DNA of 32,094 nt. Origin: DATDRQ01 sp035291645 (GTDB lineage Bacteria; Chloroflexota; Anaerolineae; Anaerolineales; UBA4823). The number at the start of each line of letters is the position of its first letter. The stretch's first letter is position 1. Below the pieces are notes generated by a model. The model searched no databases and had not been told where the DNA came from. It worked only from the letters and a program-made list of their open reading frames with translations. The stretch lies in NCBI GenBank assembly GCA_035291645.1, contig DATDRQ010000220.1, positions 1-32,094 on the forward strand, given 5' to 3'. A program made the translations under genes and the position numbers. This document shows positions 32,005-32,094 of the stretch, piece after piece.

Positions 32005-32094
32005 TTATTGCAGAGAAGACAGGTATGCCACCAGATCGGCGATCTCTTCGTCACTAAGCGTCGTGGTGAAGTTCTTGGGCATGACGTTGTCCGG
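32005..32094 (-). CDS. Cytochrome c-like protein, C-terminal end only (partial)
   Basis: The minus-strand frame enters from the window edge and encodes 29 residues ending in TLSDEEIADLVAYLSSLQ, the typical last helix of a class I cytochrome c, preceded by VMPKNF with a possible Met haem ligand. The haem-binding CXXCH would lie outside the window. Its TAA shares a base with a possible ATG of the dihaem cytochrome gene, so the two are almost certainly co-transcribed. Confidence 0.7.
   Translation of the reverse strand, partial: PDNVMPKNFTTTLSDEEIADLVAYLSSLQ

Noticed and set aside
1..32094. CRISPR array, tRNA, prophage or transposase
   Set aside because: I found no direct-repeat array with spacers, no cloverleaf in the intergenic regions and no phage or transposase protein.

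Overview
The window looks like a chromosomal stretch of a Chloroflexota bacterium, most likely Anaerolineae-like. The placement is inference from several traits: a single-chain E1 alpha-beta 2-oxo acid dehydrogenase, a NarI/HdrD-type iron-sulfur oxidoreductase, UbiA and UbiD proteins of the menaquinone type, Pro/Thr-rich linkers behind lipoprotein signals, a free-standing Roadblock/LC7 protein, an ECF sigma factor with a short anti-sigma-like partner, and TadE/TadG-type pseudopilins. No species can be named. I see no phage, CRISPR array, transposase or tRNA.

Layout. (1) 1-3697, plus strand: the end of a polysaccharide or glycoconjugate cluster with three GT4 glycosyltransferases (the first cut by the window edge) and an FkbM methyltransferase, all packed tightly. 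(2) 3740-18996, minus strand: eleven co-directional genes. In transcription order these are a UbiD-type decarboxylase, an ABC importer (lipoprotein, ATPase, permease), a UbiA prenyltransferase, an L,D-transpeptidase, an S41 protease lipoprotein, a membrane iron-sulfur oxidoreductase of the ETF:menaquinone type, and a complete 2-oxo acid dehydrogenase complex (fused E1, E2, E3). (3) 19244-22558: a Roadblock protein and a dolichol-phosphate-mannose-synthase-like glycosyltransferase on plus, meeting rsmA and a G5/3D-domain cell-wall protein on minus. (4) 22671-30796, plus strand: an ECF sigma factor and a small anti-sigma-like protein, then an operon for a TadE-like pseudopilin fused to five Calx-beta domains, a large secreted beta-rich protein, a second TadE protein and a Tad/TadG-like protein. 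(5) 30797-32094: a hairpin element of MITE type, a terminator-like hairpin, the SRP RNA gene (minus) with a near-consensus promoter, a membrane-anchored dihaem cytochrome c built from a duplicated domain, and the tail of another cytochrome c.

How the parts may work together. Region 2 reads as a quinone and branched-chain/2-oxo acid oxidation neighbourhood. UbiD and UbiA would make menaquinone (futalosine-type late steps). The oxidoreductase could pass electrons from acyl-CoA oxidation to that quinone. The E1-E2-E3 complex would supply acyl-CoA. The ABC importer sitting between ubiD and ubiA is unexplained by known quinone pathways and may import a precursor. Region 4 reads as a cell-surface fibre or adhesin system. 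The sigma gene and the Tad/Calx-beta operon share a pair of small palindromes, ATTGTAAT and ATTGCAAT, in their upstream regions, which suggests one regulator acting on both.

Several genes (UbiA, L,D-transpeptidase, the GT2 gene, the G5/3D gene, perhaps the sigma factor) have a -10-like box only 6 to 10 bases before the start codon and no Shine-Dalgarno sequence, so leaderless transcripts are likely to be common here.
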